This document shows positions 61,364-64,000 of a stretch of 64,000 nt of DNA, piece by piece; positions within the stretch are counted from its first letter, which is position 1; every line of letters begins with the position of its first letter. The stretch is taken from positions 434,001 to 498,000 of the forward strand of contig QZLF01000001.1 of assembly GCA_016771945.1 (NCBI GenBank), written 5' to 3'. The position numbers were made by a program, and so were the translations under genes. This DNA comes from Candidatus Leucobacter sulfamidivorax (lineage in GTDB: Bacteria > Actinomycetota > Actinomycetes > Actinomycetales > Microbacteriaceae). The notes beneath the pieces were generated by a model, which saw only the letters and a program-made list of their open reading frames with translations, was not told the DNA's origin and ran no database searches.

Positions 61364-62631
61364 GCGGGCACCGCCGCCCGCACCATGAAGCCGCCGCGCT
61401 CGCGGCGTCCGGCGCTCACCGACCCGCCGACGGCGCCGATCCGCTCCCGCATGCCGCGCAGCCCCAGGCCGGAACCGGCATCCGAGTCGGCACCGGATCC
61501 GTCGCCGGATCCGCCGAGCGTCTGCCGCGTCCCGTCGTCGCTCACCTCGAGCTCCACCGCCTCCGCCGTGAAGCGCAGCCGCACCTCGGCCGAGGCCCCG
61601 CGCCCCGCGTGCTTGCGCACGTTCGTGAGCGCCTCCTGCGCCACCCGGTAGAGGGCGACGTCGACGAGCATGGGCAGGGGTCGCGCCTCGCCGGCGACGA
61701 TCAGGGCCGTGGGCGTGCCGGTGCTCTGCGACTCCGCGACGAGCGTGGACAGCTGCGCGATGCCCACCGTCGAGGAGACGCCCTCCGCCTCGGGGGTGCG
61801 CAGGGTGTGCACGAGGCGCCGCAGCTCGTCGACCGCGGAGCGGGCGCTCTGCTCGATGAGCTCGAGCGACGCCGAGGCTCCCCGGGGATCCCGGTCCAGG
61901 GTGCGCCGCGCCGCGGCGGCCTGGATGCCCATGACGGAGACGTGGTGCGCCACGACGTCGTGCAGCTCCCGGGCGATGGCGATGCGATCGAGCGCCACGG
62001 CCTGCGCGGCGCTGGTCTGCCGCTCGAGCTCGAGCTCGCGGCCCTGGGCCTCGAGCAGCGCCTGCGTGCGCGCCGCGCGCCAGCCGCGCTCGCCGAAGAA
62101 GTAGGCCCCGCCGAAGTACATCAGGTTGGTGATGATCTGCAGCACCGCGAAGGTGGCGTAGGCCGAGAAGATCCCGGATCGCGGGAGGCCGGGGAACACG
62201 GCGCTGTCCGCCGCGAAGAGCAGGCTCACCACGAGCCAGGCGATCATGGCGACGGCGATGATCACCCGCGACCACACCGAGAGCGCCCGGTTCTGCTCCC
62301 AGGCGCCCACGGTGTAGAGCGCCAGGAAGAGGCAGATGTTCACGACCAGGATCTCGGGCACCCCGAACTGGCCGCAGACGAAGAAGCCGATCGATACGGC
62401 GACGGCGACCGGCACGGGCCAGCGGCGGCGCACGGCGAGCGGCAGCGTGCAGAGCCCCAGACCGATCACCCAGACCCAGGGCTCCGGCGTCTCGTCGTAG
62501 ATGCCGGTGCGCTGGTAGAGCAGGGAGGTGGTCGCCGCGGCGAGGGCGAGCAGCAGCGCGAGCACCGCGTCGATGCGCAGCGCCTCCGCCGGAGGTCTCG
62601 GTCGTGCCCAGTGCTCGCCGTGCAGTGCCAT
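61360..62631 (-). CDS. HisKA_3-type sensor histidine kinase (NarL/LiaS family)
   Basis: 423 residues. Four to five N-terminal membrane segments (about residues 20-165), a coiled stretch, the dimerisation and phospho-acceptor motif IARELHDVVAHHVSVMGIQ (His in RELHD) and a short HATPase domain (ALYRVAQEALTNVRKHAG; GSGLGLRGMRERIGAVGGSVS). It phosphorylates the adjacent response regulator, which follows with a 4-bp overlap. Divergent from an ABC exporter, a common target of such pairs. Confidence 0.94.
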   Translation of the reverse strand: MALHGEHWARPRPPAEALRIDAVLALLLALAAATTSLLYQRTGIYDETPEPWVWVIGLGLCTLPLAVRRRWPVPVAVAVSIGFFVCGQFGVPEILVVNICLFLALYTVGAWEQNRALSVWSRVIIAVAMIAWLVVSLLFAADSAVFPGLPRSGIFSAYATFAVLQIITNLMYFGGAYFFGERGWRAARTQALLEAQGRELELERQTSAAQAVALDRIAIARELHDVVAHHVSVMGIQAAAARRTLDRDPRGASASLELIEQSARSAVDELRRLVHTLRTPEAEGVSSTVGIAQLSTLVAESQSTGTPTALIVAGEARPLPMLVDVALYRVAQEALTNVRKHAGRGASAEVRLRFTAEAVELEVSDDGTRQTLGGSGDGSGADSDAGSGLGLRGMRERIGAVGGSVSAGRRERGGFMVRAAVPA

Positions 62632-62637
62632 GGATCC

Positions 62638-62643
62638 AGCGTA
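62638..62643 (-). promoter_or_regulatory. Leaderless -10 box of the two-component operon
   Basis: TACGCT on the minus strand, 6 nt before the kinase ATG at 62631. Confidence 0.5.
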
Positions 62644-62753
62644 GAGCGGACGGAGGGGTGGCGCCTCCGACCTCAGGAGGAGGCGGATCCGCCTCGAGGA
62701 GGATGCACCGGCCCGCCGGCACCTCGTAGCGTGGAGGCGAGGAAAGGAGCGAC

Positions 62754-63650
62754 ATGATCGAGATCGCAGGCGTCTCGCGCAGCTTCGGCAGCCGCAAGGT
62801 GCTCGACGACGTGAGCTTCCGCGTCGAGAGCGGACGCATGACCGGCTTCGTTGGCGGGAACGGCGCGGGCAAGACCACGACGATGCGCATCATCCTGGGG
62901 GTGCTCGCGGCGCAGAGCGGCGAGGTGCGCTTCGAGGGGCAGCCGATCACGGTCGCGGATCGCGCCCGCTTCGGCTACATGCCGGAGGAGCGGGGGCTGT
63001 ACCCCAAGATGAAGGTGCTGGAGCAGCTGGTCTATCTGGGCCGCCTGCACGGCCTGACCGGGGGCGAGGCGAAGGACTCCGCCGAGGGGCTGCTGAAGCG
63101 CCTCGGGCTGGGCGAGCGGATGAACGATCCGCTCGAGAGCCTCTCGCTCGGCAACCAGCAGCGGGCGCAGATCGCGGCCTCGCTCGTGCACCGCCCGACC
63201 GCCCTCGTGCTCGACGAGCCCTTCTCCGGGCTCGACCCGCTCGCGGTGGAGGTCGTGCTCGGCGTGCTGCGGGACTACGCGGCCCAGGGCGCGCCCGTGC
63301 TCTTCTCCTCGCACCAGCTCGACATCGTCGAGCGGCTCTGCGACGATGTCGTCGTCATCGGCGACGGCCGCATCCTCGCGGCGGGATCGCGCGACTCCCT
63401 GCGCGCCGAGCACTCGGGACGCGCCTTCGAGATCGAGCTCACGGGCCCCACCGCCGACGCCGGATGGGTGCGCGAGCAGCCCGGCGTCACGGTCACCTCG
63501 CTCGACGGGGGCTTCGCCCGCTTCGAGGCCGACACCGACGAGGCGGCGCAGGCGGTGCTCGCGCGCGCCGTGGGCGGATCCGCCGCGATCCGGCGCTTCG
63601 GCCAGGTCACCCCCTCGCTCGCCCAGATCTTCAAGGAGGTCGTGAAATGA
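62754..63650 (+). CDS. ABC transporter ATP-binding protein (DUF4162 type)
   Basis: 298 residues: Walker A GGNGAGKTT, Q-loop region MPEERGLYPKMKVLEQLVYLGRLHG, signature LSLGNQQRAQIAA, Walker B ALVLDEPFSGLD and H-loop SSHQLD, then a C-terminal DUF4162-type domain. This subtype pairs with ABC-2 type permeases for lipid, peptide or Na export. AAAGGAG precedes the ATG. Its regulator is probably the divergent two-component system. Confidence 0.94.
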   Translation: MIEIAGVSRSFGSRKVLDDVSFRVESGRMTGFVGGNGAGKTTTMRIILGVLAAQSGEVRFEGQPITVADRARFGYMPEERGLYPKMKVLEQLVYLGRLHGLTGGEAKDSAEGLLKRLGLGERMNDPLESLSLGNQQRAQIAASLVHRPTALVLDEPFSGLDPLAVEVVLGVLRDYAAQGAPVLFSSHQLDIVERLCDDVVVIGDGRILAAGSRDSLRAEHSGRAFEIELTGPTADAGWVREQPGVTVTSLDGGFARFEADTDEAAQAVLARAVGGSAAIRRFGQVTPSLAQIFKEVVK

Positions 63651-64000
63651 ACGCCGCCACCAGCCAGAACCCCGTCGGAGGCCGGCAGCTCAGCGCCGCC
63701 CAGGGGGCGTGGATCGTCGCCGAGCGGGAGATCAGCACGAAGCTGCGCAGCAAGGCGTTCCTCATCTCCACGGGCGTGCTGCTGCTGCTCATGCTCGGCG
63801 CCGTCGTCTTCGGCGGGATCATCTCGCAGACCGGCGGCTTCGGCGGCAAGACCTCGGTGGCCGTCGTCGCCGAGACCGCGGCCAAGGTCGACGCCCAGGT
63901 CTTCGACGTCACCTCGGTGGCGGATCGCGCCGCCGCCGAGCGCGCCGTGCTCGACGGCGATGTCGACGCCGCCGTCGTCCCCGGCGGCGACACCGAGGTC
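63647..64000 (+). CDS. ABC-2 type permease (NatB-like), 5' part only
   Basis: The first 118 residues are seen; the gene runs off the window. AWIVAEREISTKLRSKAFLISTGVLLLLMLGAVVFGGIISQ is the N-terminal cytoplasmic helix and first membrane segment typical of NatB/YhaP-type permeases, followed by an extracytoplasmic domain. The ATG overlaps the stop of the ATPase gene. It should form the membrane half of the exporter. Confidence 0.88.
   Translation, partial: MNAATSQNPVGGRQLSAAQGAWIVAEREISTKLRSKAFLISTGVLLLLMLGAVVFGGIISQTGGFGGKTSVAVVAETAAKVDAQVFDVTSVADRAAAERAVLDGDVDAAVVPGGDTEV

Overview
The window is high-GC chromosomal DNA (clearly around 70% GC) with dense, often 4-bp-overlapping genes. Many genes begin at GTG, and many start codons sit 6 nt after a TANNCT-type -10 box, which indicates leaderless transcripts. 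Together with the gene content (panC beside a DUF2520 gene, purA beside a DUF3151 gene, a clustered paa catabolon with TetR-type PaaR, a sortase-type surface protein) this points to an actinobacterium. My best guess is Microbacteriaceae, perhaps Leucobacter-like; the genus is an inference.

Layout. 1-4.4 kb: end of a YhgE/Pip-type membrane protein, then tryptophan catabolism (kynA, kynU) and a PaaX-family regulator. 4.4-21 kb: a nearly complete phenylacetate (phenylacetyl-CoA) catabolon. On the minus strand are paaABCDE with a paaG-like isomerase and a thioesterase; divergent from them are paaI and paaK, then a TetR regulator (paaR). A second minus-strand operon carries a thiolase (paaJ/pcaF), paaF, paaH and paaZ. 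Between the two halves lie an FMN monooxygenase, a GlxA/AraC-type regulator and an isochorismatase-like hydrolase. Two related operator-like sequences sit at the two paa promoters. 21.2-25.5 kb: a branched-chain 2-oxoacid dehydrogenase operon (E1 alpha, E1 beta, E2) with a divergent Lrp/AsnC regulator.

25.5-35 kb: a catabolic island with a GbsR/MarR-type regulator, a sugar/nucleoside-type ABC importer, a GMC alcohol oxidoreductase, an aldehyde dehydrogenase and a metal-dependent amidohydrolase. The importer ATPase gene is cut by an IS5-family element; removing the element and one 4-bp target copy restores the frame exactly. 35-39.5 kb: a VapBC toxin-antitoxin pair with a striking 16-bp inverted repeat upstream, an FMN reductase, a DUF2520 protein, panC, panB and yajQ. 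39.5-41 kb: a duplicated yajQ 3' end and an IS30-family element. 41-47.7 kb: an MFS exporter, DUF3151, purA, chorismate mutase, a P1B-type metal ATPase and a putative DNA glycosylase. 47.8-57.5 kb: a LuxR-type regulator followed by a 2,604-residue surface protein ending in six Cys-paired repeat domains and an LPXTG-like anchor. 57.6-64 kb: DNA polymerase III delta', a secreted alpha/beta hydrolase, tRNA-Thr(CGU), a two-component system and the start of an ABC export system.

Cross-cutting features are the uniform leaderless promoters, a palindromic repeat family built on GTGAGAGCACCC (two full copies and one lone 12-mer), and two genes whose reading frames appear to contain in-frame hairpin or duplication insertions (the response regulator and chorismate mutase).
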